Shown piece after piece: positions 47,310-59,300 of a DNA stretch of 64,000 nucleotides. The notes beneath the pieces were generated by a model that was not told the DNA's origin, searched no databases, and saw only the letters and a list, made by a program, of their open reading frames with translations. The stretch spans positions 592,495-656,494 of the forward strand of contig NZ_JARGCS010000012.1 in NCBI RefSeq assembly GCF_029193575.1. The letters run 5' to 3'. The position numbers were made by a program, and so were the translations under genes. Each line of letters starts with the position of its first letter. The first letter of the stretch is position 1. Source of the stretch: Pseudomonas entomophila. GTDB lineage: Bacteria > Pseudomonadota > Gammaproteobacteria > Pseudomonadales > Pseudomonadaceae.

Positions 47310-50300
47310 ATGCACAGCGATTTGCATCATTTGGCTGACTCATTTTCATCGAACAATAATCTAATTGACTTGCTGGAAGCGCGAGCCCGGCTGCAGCCGG
47401 ATAACGAGGTTTATACTTTTTTACCCGCGGGTGAGGGCAGTCCGGACTCGCTCACGTATGCGAAGCTCCATGAGCGGGCCAGGAAGATCGCGTGCTACTT
47501 GCATGAGCAGGATGTTTCTGCCGATGCTCGGATCATGCTGCTGTTTCACGCGGGAATTGACTATATTTGCGCGTTTTTCGGCTGTTTGTATGCCGGCGCG
47601 ATTCCGGTGCCGGCCTATCCGCCCACGCATGCCCGGCAGTTCGACCGCCTCAAGGCGGTCATCAAGGATGCCGATACGAACCTGATTCTGACAGGTCGGG
47701 GCGAACTCGAGGGTATTCGTTCCATCGGCGCCGAGACAATGCATCCCCCGATCGGCACTTGGCTGGTGCTGGACGAAGCGAACGGTGACGGCGAGGCTTG
47801 GATCAATCCCGCGGTCGCCCCGGAGCGGATCGCATTTCTCCAATACACGTCGGGGTCGACCGGCACGCCCAAGGGCGTGATGGTTACGCATGGGAACGCC
47901 CTGGCGAATATTCGACTGACTGCGCTGTTTACCCGCTCGGGGCCGCAAGACGTCATGGTGTTCTGGCTGCCGCCTTATCACGACTTCGGCCTCATCGGCG
48001 GTATCTTGGCGCCCCTGGTCCTCGGGTGCTCGTGCGTGTTGATGCGGCCGTCGTCGTTTCTGCTCAGTCCTCTGCGGTGGCTCAAGGCCATTAGCGATTA
48101 CCGAGGCACGATCACCGGGGCACCGAATTTTGCCTACGATCTTTGCGCGCGCAGCGTCACCGAGGCGCAACGCGCATCGCTCGATCTCAGTTGCCTGCGG
48201 GTTGCGTTCAACGGTGCGGAGCCGATCCGGCATAGCACACTCGATCGTTTTACCGACGCCTTCTCCGACACAGGCTTCCGTCCGCAAGCCTGGCTTGCCG
48301 CATACGGGCTGGCCGAGTCGACATTGATGGTGTCGGGGCGGTGGGGGGAAACCATGGCGGATCTGCCGGTTTCCCTGCCGTTCATGCAGTCCGCCCTGCG
48401 CGAGAAACAGCACGCCATCCTGCTCGACGAGCATCACGAGACCCTCGACGTAGCGCAGCTCGTCAATGTCGGCCGAATTTTGTCAGATCACCAGGTCGCC
48501 ATCGTCGATCCGCATACGCGACGGCGTGTCGAGGACGGCCGCATCGGCGAAATCTGGATCAACGGCCCGTGTGTGGCCAAGGGCTATTGGCAGCGCGAGG
48601 CAGACAGCGAAGCCGCGTTTGCAGCGAAAATCGACGGTGATCCCGGATCGGTGGACGCGCTTGCCTACATGCGTACCGGGGATCTTGGCTTCATCCACGA
48701 AGGTTGTCTTTACATCGGTGGGCGCCATAAAGACCTGATCATCATCAATGGCCTGAACATCTATCCGCAGGATGTCGAGCGCGCCGCTTTCGAGAGTCAT
48801 CCGTCGCTGCGTCAGGATGGTGCAATCGCATTCGCGCTCGAGACCGATGGGACGGAAAAATTGGTGGTCGTGCAGGAGCTCGATTTTCGGCGCAGGGCGG
48901 ATGATGCGATGGTCGGCGGTATCGCGGCCGCCATTTCCAGTAGCATCGGCATGCCGCCGGACGTCATCGGGCTGGTATCCGCAGGCAGGCTTCCGCGTAC
49001 GTCGAGCGGCAAGGTGCGGCGCAGCCAGTGCCGGCAGGATTTCCTCGATGGCAAGCTCGAACTGGTGCGGTGCTGGCATCGCCCCGAGGAGGGTTCGCCG
49101 GCGTTGCCGGTGCCCGTCGAGCAGGCATCGGTTACCAATACAGCTCGTCCGGTCTCGCTGGCCGAGGTCGAGGCGTGGCTGCGCGGGCGGTTGGCGGAGC
49201 GGATCGGCGTCGCGCCCGAAACCCTTGATGCTGATCAGCCGTTCGAGTTTTACGGCCTCAATTCTATGGCCGCGGTCCAACTGACCGAATCCCTCGCTAG
49301 CTGGCTCGGGCGTCCCGTCGAACCCATCGTGTTCTGGGATCACCCGACGCTCGCCCGCTTGTCGCGTTTCCTGTCCGAACCGGACAGTGCGAAGCTGCAA
49401 GCGCAGGCCAATCGCCCCTCGGCGAACGAAGCCGCTGAGGCGCAAGCCGATGAGATCGCCATCATCGGCCTGAGTTGCCGACTGCCCGGCGCGGACGACC
49501 CCGATGCATTCTGGCGGTTGCTGGAAGCGAACCGCGACGCGGTGACCGGGATCCATGCAGGGCGCGTTGCGGCGGGTACCTTCGAGGACGCCAATGAGGA
49601 TGATGGCGTGCAGGTCAGGCGCGGAGGCTTCCTCGACTCGGTGGACCGATTCGACGCACGTTTCTTCAGCATTTCGCCGCGCGAAGCCGTGCATATGGAC
49701 CCGCAGCAACGCCTGGCCATGGAGCTCGCCTGGGAGGCACTGGAGGATGCCGGGATCGTGCCGGCCAGCCTGGCCGGCAGTGATACCGGTGTGTTCGTCG
49801 GCATTTCGACGCACGACTACGAGGCCGTCCAACACCTCGCCGCCGAGGGGCCGGACATCTATTCGGCCACCGGCAACGCATCCAGTATCGTTGCCAACCG
49901 TCTTTCCTATTTCCTCGACCTGCGTGGCCCCAGCCTCGCGATCGACACGGCGTGTTCGTCGTCCCTGGTGGCCGTGCATGCCGCATGCCAGAGCCTGCGC
50001 CAGGGCGAAACCGGCATCGCCCTGGCTGGCGGTGTCAACCTTATCTTGTCGACCACCTCGAGCCTGACCTTCGCGCGCGCCGGGATGCTGTCGCCGGACG
50101 GCCGTTGCAAGGCCTTCGATGCGGGCGCCAACGGTTATGTGCGTGGCGAGGGCGGCGGCCTGGTGGTGTTGAAGCGCTTGCGCGATGCGGTGCGTGACGG
50201 CGATGCGATCCGCGCTGTCATTCGCGGATCGGCCGTGATGCAGGATGGTCGTGGCAACGGCTTGGTCGCACCCAACGGCAGCGCGCAGTCTGCCACCGTG

Positions 50301-53300
50301 GCCCAGGCATTGGCGCGTGCTCGCCTGGAGGCCAAGGACATCGCGTATCTTGAGGCCCATGGAACGGGCACCGTGTTGGGCGACCCGATCGAGCTCAATG
50401 CGTTGAAGAGCGTGTTCGCTCACGCGCCCGAGGCAGGCACCTGCCTGGTCGGCTCCGTGAAGACCAATATCGGCCACCTCGAGGCCGCTGCGGGAGTGGC
50501 CAGCCTGATCAAGGTGGTGCTGGCGCTGGAGCATGACGTGATTCCCGCGAGCCTGCATTACCGCGAGGCGAACCCGCATTGCCGGTTGGACGACACGCCG
50601 TTGCGCATCGTCGATCGCAACCAGGCTTGGGACCGCCCGCCGCATCAACGCCATGCAGGTATCAGCTCGTTCGGTTTCGGCGGCACGCTCGCGCACATGA
50701 TCGTCTCTGCGGCGCCCGAGACGACGGCGCGGGCAGACACAGCCTGGCCGGTGCATCTACTCATGTCTTCCGCCAGGAGCGAGGCTGCGCTAGAGGCGGC
50801 TGCCGCCGGACTGGCGGGGCGGGTCGCGGCCTGGTCCGGCGAGGCGATGGCCGATGCGGCCTATACCACCCAGGTCGGACGCACCGCGTTCGAATGGCGC
50901 CGCGTGGAGCTCTTGGTCGACGCAGAGAACGCTGCGGGCGCCGCATCCGCTAGGGGGGACAGCCGCGTAATGATCAGCGGCCAAGCGCGTGCCGCGCGTA
51001 TGGCGAGCGCATTCATGTTCCCCGGGCAGGGCGCGCAGAAGATCGGCATGGCACGCGAACTCTACAGCAAGGTCGAGTCGTTCCGGGCGACCGTGACGTA
51101 TTGCGCGGCACGCCTGCGCGAGCATGCGTCGTTCGACCTGCTTGAACTGCTCTATGGCGAGGACACCCCGCAGGCGCAGGCCGCTCTCGATCAGACCGAG
51201 GTCGCGCAACCGGCCCTGTTCGTCATCGAATTCGCGCTAGCCCAGCTGTGGATGAGCTGGGGCGTGCAGCCGGTCGCCCTGGTCGGTCATAGCATCGGTG
51301 AATACGTGGCCGCGTGTCTGGCCGGCGTGTTTTCCCTGGACGACGCGCTTGCGCTCGTCGCGGCTCGCGGCCGGCTGATGCAGCGCCTGCCTGGCGGCGC
51401 GATGCTCAGCGTGGCGCTGGACGAGGCGTCGCTGCGCGAGCATCTCGACGGCTCACTGTCGCTGGCTGCGGTGAATGCCGCGCAACGCTGCGTGGTTGCT
51501 GGCGACGTCGAGGCTATCGCAGCGCTTGAATCTCGTTTGGGCGGGCGCGCAATCGTTTGCCGACGGGTATCGACCTCGCACGCCTTCCATTCCCACATGA
51601 TGGAGCCCGTCCTCGCGGAGTTCACGGCCTGCGTCGCCCGGGTTGCCCGGCACGCGCCGACCATCCCCTTCGTCTCGAACGTGACCGGCACCTGGATCGA
51701 GGACGCGCAGGCGACCGATCCGGCCTATTGGGCGACCCACCTGCGGGCTACTGTGCGATTCACCGATTGCCTGGAGCGCATTGGCGAGGCTTCTCCGGTA
51801 CTGATCGAAGTGGGGCCGGGGCAGACGCTTTGCGGGCTCGCGCGTCAGGCCGGCCGGGCTGCCAGCGACGTGCTGCCAACGCTGCGGCATCACGATGGGC
51901 ACGCGTCTGATCTCGCCACCTTGCTCAGCTCCGCCGGCAAGCTCTGGGTGAGAGGCCAGCCCATCGACTGGCATGCCATGCACGCCGGGCAGGCACGCCG
52001 GATCGTGCACCTGCCAACCTATCCGTTCGAACGCGAGCGGCACTGGATCGATCGCCCCACAGGGGGTGCGCCAGGCCGTACCGCTGCCATGTCTTCCGTT
52101 GTTACCACTGCGACCCATAGGGTTCCTAGCATGCCTACTTCCGCCCAGCGAAAAAATGCCATCCTGCTCGACTTGCGGGGGATGGTCGCCAAGATGCTGC
52201 ATGCCGACGCGGATCGCGTCGATCCTCACACCCCCCTGCTGGAACTCGGTGCCGATTCGCTGATGATGGTACAGGCGATCAGCAGTATCGAGCAGACCTA
52301 TGGCGTGACGATCTCCGTGCGTCAGCTCTTCGAAGAGCTGACGACGGTCGCCGCGATAGCAGACTATCTCGACGAGAAGGCACCGCTGCGCGAGCCGCTG
52401 GTACGGGCCGAGGCGGGAGGCAACCCCGAGCCCGCCCTGCCGGTGATCGCGCTGTCCGCACCGGTGCCCGCGGCGCTGCCGGTGCCGCCAGCCTATGTGG
52501 CCGAATCCCCGGCGGCGGTCGCGCAGGCCGTGGACAAGACCATGCTGGAGCGCTTGTTCAGCCAGCAGATCGATACCTTTTCGCGTCTGACAAGCCAGCA
52601 ATTCGCGCTGCTGCAGGGCGTTGCGGCCGATGCGTCCGTGCAAGCGTCGGTACCCGCTCACGCGCTGGCAGGTGCCGTCGACGCCAGCGCGCCAGTGCCC
52701 GCTCCGTCGGCGCCGCAAGCGGATACCGGCTCCAAGCCTTACGTGCCGTTCCAGCCCGCGCACATTACGCTGGCGAACGATCCGTTCCGGCACCTCGGCG
52801 AGCGGCAGCGCGCCTACCTCGACCGCTTCCTCGCCGACTACGCGCTGCGCACCCGGGGCTCGAAGGCGCTTGCGCAACACTATCGCCCGGTGCTGGCAGA
52901 TAACCGTGTTGCGGCCGGTTTCCGCCTCTCAACCAAAGAAGTGCTCTACCCGGTGGTGAGCGTGCGCTCCGAAGGCGCCTACTTGTGGGATGTCGACGAC
53001 AATGCCTACATCGACCTGGCGATGGGGTTCGGCGTCAACCTGTTCGGGCATCGCCCCGATTTCGTGCAGGACGCGATTCGCACGCAGCTCGACACCGGCC
53101 TCGAGCTAGGCCCGCAAACGCGCTTGTCGGGCGAGGTCGCCGAGATGGTGACCCAACTGACCGGCATGGAGCGGGTGGCCTTCTGCAATTCCGGCACTGA
53201 AGCCGTGATGCTCGCTTTGCGCCTGGCTCGCACGGTGACCCGGCGCGACAAGATTGTGGTGTTCGCCGGCTCCTATCACGGCTGGAGCGACGACACGCTG

Positions 53301-56300
53301 ATGGTAGCCGGCGAGCACGGTACGATGCCGATCGCACCGGGCCTGCAGCCGGGCGCGCCATCCAACACGCTGGTGCTGGACTTCGGCTCGACCGAGTCGC
53401 TCGAACAACTGCGCAAGCATGCCCACGAGATCGCAGCGGTACTGGTGGAGCCGGTACAGAGCCGGCGCCCACACTGGCAGCCGCGCGAATTCCTGCACGC
53501 CTTGCGTGCCTTGACCCAGGAACACGGCATCGCGCTGATCTTCGACGAAATGATCATGGGTTTCCGCCTGCATCCGGGCGGCGCGCAAGGGTGGTACGGC
53601 ATTCGTGCCGACCTCGCGACCTACGGCAAGGTGGTGGGGGGCGGCCTGCCCGCCGGAATAGTGGCGGGCTCGGCCGCCTACATGGATGCGATCGACGGCG
53701 GCCAATGGCAGTACGGGGATGCTTCCTCGCCGCAGGTGGGGACGACCTTCTATGCCGGCACTTTCTGCAAGCATCCGCTGACCCTGGTCGCCGCACGCGC
53801 CGTGCTGCAGCGGCTGATTGAGGCCGGGCCGGCTCTACAGGAAAACCTGAACGCGCGGACCGCGGATCTGGTGCAGCGTCTCAACGCGGTGTTCGCGAGC
53901 GCTCACGTGCCGATTCGGGCCGTGCACTGCGGCTCGTCGTTCCGCTTGCTGGAAGCATCGCCGAACATCGATTTGCTGTACTACCACCTGATCGCAGGGG
54001 GCCTGTACCTCTGGGAAGGCCGTGGCATGTTCCTGTCCACGGCGCATAGCGATGCCGATGTCGACCGGGTGGTGGAGATCTTCGAGCGCAGCGTCGCCGC
54101 CATGGTCGATGCGGGCTTCTTCACCGAGGAGGGTTTCGAGCCGCCGCCGTCCGGCGGGGCAGCGAAGGATCGCTCCGGCGTTGGCGTGTTCCCGGCGCGC
54201 ACCGCGCTGCCGGTTGCAGCGAGCGCGGCTGCTAGCGCGCGCGCCAGCATTGTCACGAATTTTTCGCAAACGTTTGCGCGGCGCCCCATCAGCTTCGGCC
54301 TGTCGTTCTTCGGCAGCTACGACGCGGATTATCGCGATGACAAGTATCGGCTGCTGTTCGAGGCTGCGCGTTTCGCCGATACGCACGCGTTCTCCTCGGT
54401 CTGGGTGCCCGAGCGGCATTTCCATTCCTTCGGCGGCCTGTCGCCGAATCCCTCGGTGTTGAGCGCTGCGTTGGCGCGTGAGACGTCGCGTATCGAACTG
54501 CGTGCCGGCAGCGTGGTGCTGCCGCTGCACCATCCGATACGCGTGGCCGAAGAGTGGTCGATGGTCGACAACCTATCGTCCGGCCGGGCCGGCATTGCTT
54601 GCGCTTCCGGCTGGCATCCGAACGACTTCGTGTTCGCGCCGGAGGCCTTCGGCGATCATCGCGAGCTGATGTTCCAGCGTATCGAAGAGGTCCGCGCGCT
54701 ATGGCGCGGCGAGGCTCTGCGCGTGAAGGACGGCTCGCAGAACGACACCGAGGTGCGCTTGTTCCCGATGCCGTCCCGGGCGGAACTGCCGATCTGGATC
54801 ACGATCGTCGGCAACCCGGATATGTATCGCCGCGCGGGCGCGATCGGCGCTGGGGTGCTCACCAATCTGATGGGGCAATCCATCGATGAATTGGAGGCCA
54901 ATCTCCGTGTCTACCGGGACGCGTTGGCGGAGCATGGCCACGGGCCGGAGCAGAGCCGGGTCACGGTGTTGCTGCACAGCTTCGTGACCGACGACGCCGA
55001 ACAGGCGCGCGAGTGCGCGCGCGGCCCGTTCATCGCTTATCTGAAGTCGTCGCTGAGCCTGTTCCAGAACATGGTCAACAGCCTCGGCATGCAAGCCGAT
55101 ATCCGGACCCTGAGCGAGGCGGATCGCGAGTTCCTGTTGTCCGCCGCTTACGATCGCTATGTGGCGACCCAGGCCCTGATTGGCGATGTCGCCTCCTGCG
55201 CTCCGATCGTCGAGCGCCTGCAGGCGCTCGGCGTGGACGAGATCGGTTGTTTCGTCGATTTCGGCATCGAGCATAGCCTCGTGCTGAAGCATCTCGAGCA
55301 GTTGAACGCGTTGCGACAGGCCTGCGAGCCGAAGCCGCTGCCCGATATCTTGCCGTTGACGCCGTCGCAGAGCGGCATCTGGTTCGAGTGCCAGCTGGGC
55401 GACGAGGCGGCGCTGAGCTATAACGCGACCACCGTGCTCGGTTTGCGCGGCCCGCTCGACACCAGGGCAATGAAACAGGCGCTGCAGAGCATTGTCGAGC
55501 GTCACTCGGCGTTGCGCACGGTAGTTGACGCCGAAGGCAGGCACCAGCGAGTGCTGCCTGAGCTGGAACTGGCGCTGACGCTGGTGGATTGGCGCGATAC
55601 CGACGATGCGGACGCTGCCGCAGCGCAATGGTTCGCCGAACACAGCCGGCGGCGTATGGACCTGGCGACCGGCCCCCTGATGCAGGCGCACCTGCTGCGC
55701 ATGCGCGAGGACGATCATCGCCTCGTCCTGACGTTCCATCATTTCGTGATCGATGGCTATTCGCAGGAACTGCTGCTGAACGAGCTGGCCGCGTGCTACA
55801 ACGCCGCTTGCCGTGGGGCGCCCGCGGCCTTACCGCTTGCTTATCAGTTCGGCGAGTACATCGCCGAGAGCGAGCGTTACCGCCAAGGTGACCGCTATCG
55901 CGAAGACCAGGCCTATTGGCAGTCGCAACTCGCGGGGTTGCCGTCTTCGGCGCCGCTGCTAGACGAGCTGCGCGCCCGCGACGCCCGGCCCGGCTACCGT
56001 GCCGGGCGGCGTTTCCTGACCGTCGACGGCGAGCGGTACGCACGGCTGCAACGCTTCAGCCGCGAGCAGGGCTGCACGCTCTTCATGACCCTGCTGGCTG
56101 GCGTGTCGGTGCTGCTGCAGCGACTCGCGAATCAGCAGCGGATCGTGGTTGGCGTGCCGATGACGGTCGGACGCCCGGAGCGGGCCGACGCGAACCTGAT
56201 CGGATGTACGCTCAATCTCGTGCCGATGCTGTGCGACGGAGTCGGTGATCCGTCCGTCGCCGAGTTTCTCATGCGTGTCCGGCGTGTCGTGCTCGATGCC

Positions 56301-59300
56301 CACCAGCACGGCCAGTATCCCTTTTCGCAGATCATCCGCGATCTTGGCCTGCATACGGATCAGGGCCGTCCGCTGGCGCCGGTGCTGTTCAACCTCAATC
56401 GCTCGCTGTCGCCGCCCGAGTTCCAGGGGCTGGATGGCAGCCTCGAGGAAACCCCGGCCAGCTTCAGCGCCGACGCGCTGACCATCGACGCGACCCAACT
56501 GCCGGACCGGCTTCACATCCTGTTCCAATACCAGGCACCGTTGCTCGGCGATACGATCGTCGAGCAGATGATGGCGCAGTTCACCAGTTTGCTGGACGGC
56601 ATGATGGCCGATCCCGCATGTCTGATCAGCCGCCTGCCGATGCTGGCGGAGGCTGACCGGCAACGGATGCTGGTGGACTGGAACGAGGTCGAGACAGCGG
56701 CACCGGCCGCTACGCTGCCGGCCTTGTTCGAGGCCCAGGTCGCGCGCGCACCGGATGCGGTGGCCCTGACATTCGAAGGGCAGGCGCTGGATTACGCCCG
56801 GCTCAATGAACGCGCCAACCAGCTCGCCCATGGCTTGCTTGCGCTCGGGGTCGAGCCCGACCAGCGCGTGGCGATCTGTGCCGCGCGAGGCCCGGCGATG
56901 TTGGTGGCGATCCTCGGCGTGCTGAAGGCCGGCGCGGCTTACGTGCCGCTGGATCCCGACTACCCGGCCGAGCGCCTGGCCTATGTGCTGGCCGATAGCG
57001 CGCCGGTCGCGATCGTGGCGCAGGCCGCTACGCGTGCGACGGTCGAGGGGCTCGGCGACACCCCGGTGATCGATCTCGACGACGCGGCGGCGCTCGCCGC
57101 GATGCCCACGCACAACCCGGCGCCAGGGACGCTGGCGCCGCATCATCTGGCGTATGTGATCTATACCTCAGGCTCGACAGGCCAGCCCAAGGGCGTGATG
57201 GTCGAGCACCGACAGGTGGCGCGCCTGTTCTCGTCGACGCAGGCGTGGTTCGGCTTCGGCGGCACGGACGTGTGGACGCTGTTCCATTCCTACGCATTCG
57301 ATTTTTCTGTGTGGGAGATCTTCGGCGCGCTGCTGCACGGCGGCCGGCTGGTGATCGTGCCGCATGGCGTGACGCGTTCTCCGGAAGCGTTCCATGCGCT
57401 GCTGTGCCGCGAGGGCGTGACGGTTCTGAACCAGACCCCCAGCGCTTTCCGTCAACTGGCGGCGGTGCAGGCGCTGGAAGCGGCGCGCGAGCACAGCTTG
57501 CGGCTGGTGATCTTCGGCGGCGAGGCACTGGAGGTGAGCCAGTTGCAACCATGGTGCCGACGTGCGGAAAACGCGGCGACGCAGCTGGTGAACATGTACG
57601 GCATCACCGAAACCACGGTGCATGTGACTTACCATCCGATCGACGCGGCCGACGTGGCCGCCGGCGGCAGCCCGATCGGACAACGCATTCCGGACCTGCG
57701 CCTGTATCTGCTCGACGCGCATGGCGAGCCGGTGGCGGTCGGCGTCAGCGCCGAACTCTACGTGGGCGGCGCTGGCGTGGCGCGCGGCTATCTGAACCTG
57801 CCGGAACTCACGCGCGAGCGTTTCCTGGCCGATCCGTTCAGCGACGAGGTGGGTGCCCGGATGTACCGCACCGGTGACCTTGGTCGTTGGCGCGCGGACG
57901 GCACGCTGGAGTACCTGGGTCGCAATGATGACCAGGTGAAGCTGCGCGGCTTCCGGATCGAGCTGGGTGAGATCGGAGCACGCCTGTCTCAGTGCGAGGG
58001 CGTGGTCGATGCGGCCGTGATCGTCCGCGAGGATGCGCCCGGCGACAAGCGCCTGGTTGCTTATTACACGAGCGATGCGGCGGATGCGGCCGCCGGCGGG
58101 GTGGACGCGCAGCAGTTGCGCAGGCAGATGCAGTCCGTGCTGCCGGAACACATGGTGCCGTCGGCCTATGTGTGCATGCAGCGCCTGCCCTTGACGCTGA
58201 ACGGCAAGCTCGACCGTCGCGCACTGCCTGCGCCGCAAGCGCAGGCGTATGCGGCGCAGGCCTACGAGGCCCCACTGGGCGAGACGGAAACGGCAGTGTC
58301 GCAGATCTGGCAGGAATTGCTGGGCGTGGAGCGGGTGGGCCGGCACGACGATTTCTTCGCGCTGGGCGGCCATTCGTTGCTGGCCGTGCAAGTGGTGTCG
58401 CGGCTGCGCCAGACGATGGACGTCGAACTGGGCCTTGCCGAGTTGTTCACGCATGGCGTGCTGGCGGATTTCGCGGCGCGGGTGGCGCAGGCTGGCTCGA
58501 CGCGCATGCAAGCCATCGCGACCGTGGACCGCGGCGCACCGTTGCGGCTCTCCTGGGCTCAGCAGCGCCTCTGGCTGCTTGATCAAGTCGATGCTTCGGC
58601 CGGTGCGGCCTATCACATGCCGATGGGGCTGCGCCTGTCCGGCAGGCTCGATCGGCAGGCGCTGCGCGCCACGCTCGATCGCATCGTGGCGCGCCATGAG
58701 GTGCTGCGTACCACCTTTATGCTGGCCGACGGTGATCCGGTGCAATGCATCGCCGCCGCTGACCAGGGTTTCTCTCTGATCGAGCACGATCTCGGTGAGC
58801 TCGACGAATCGGCACAGCAGCGGGAGACCGACCGCTTGAGTGCGCAGGTGTTTGGCGAGCGCTTCGACCTGGCGCAGGGACCGCTGATCCGCGGTCAACT
58901 GCTGCGGTTGTCGCCGACCGAGAACCTGCTGCTGATCAACCAGCATCACATCATTTCCGACGGCTGGTCGATCTCCGTGCTGGTGCAGGAAGTGAATACG
59001 CTGTACACGGCGTTCAGCCAGGGGCTGCCGGACCCGCTGCCGGCGCTCGCACTGCAGTACGCGGACTACGCGGCTTGGCAGCGCGAATGGCTGCAAGGCG
59101 AGGTGCTGCAGACCCAGACCCGCTACTGGACGCAGCACCTGGCGGGGGCGCCGGAGCTGCTCGACCTGCCGCTGGACCGGCCACGTCCGCGGGTGCAGAG
59201 CTATGCCGGCGCCAGCGTGGCGTTCCGGCTGTCGCCGGGCCTGAGCGGCGGCCTGAAACAACTGGCGCAGCGCCATGGCGCGACCCTGTTCATGACCCTG

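Noticed and set aside
48483..50756. 757-codon antisense frame inside the megasynthase
   Set aside because: It mirrors the GC-rich codon pattern of the real gene, has no recognisable domains and is opposite KS and FAAL motifs.
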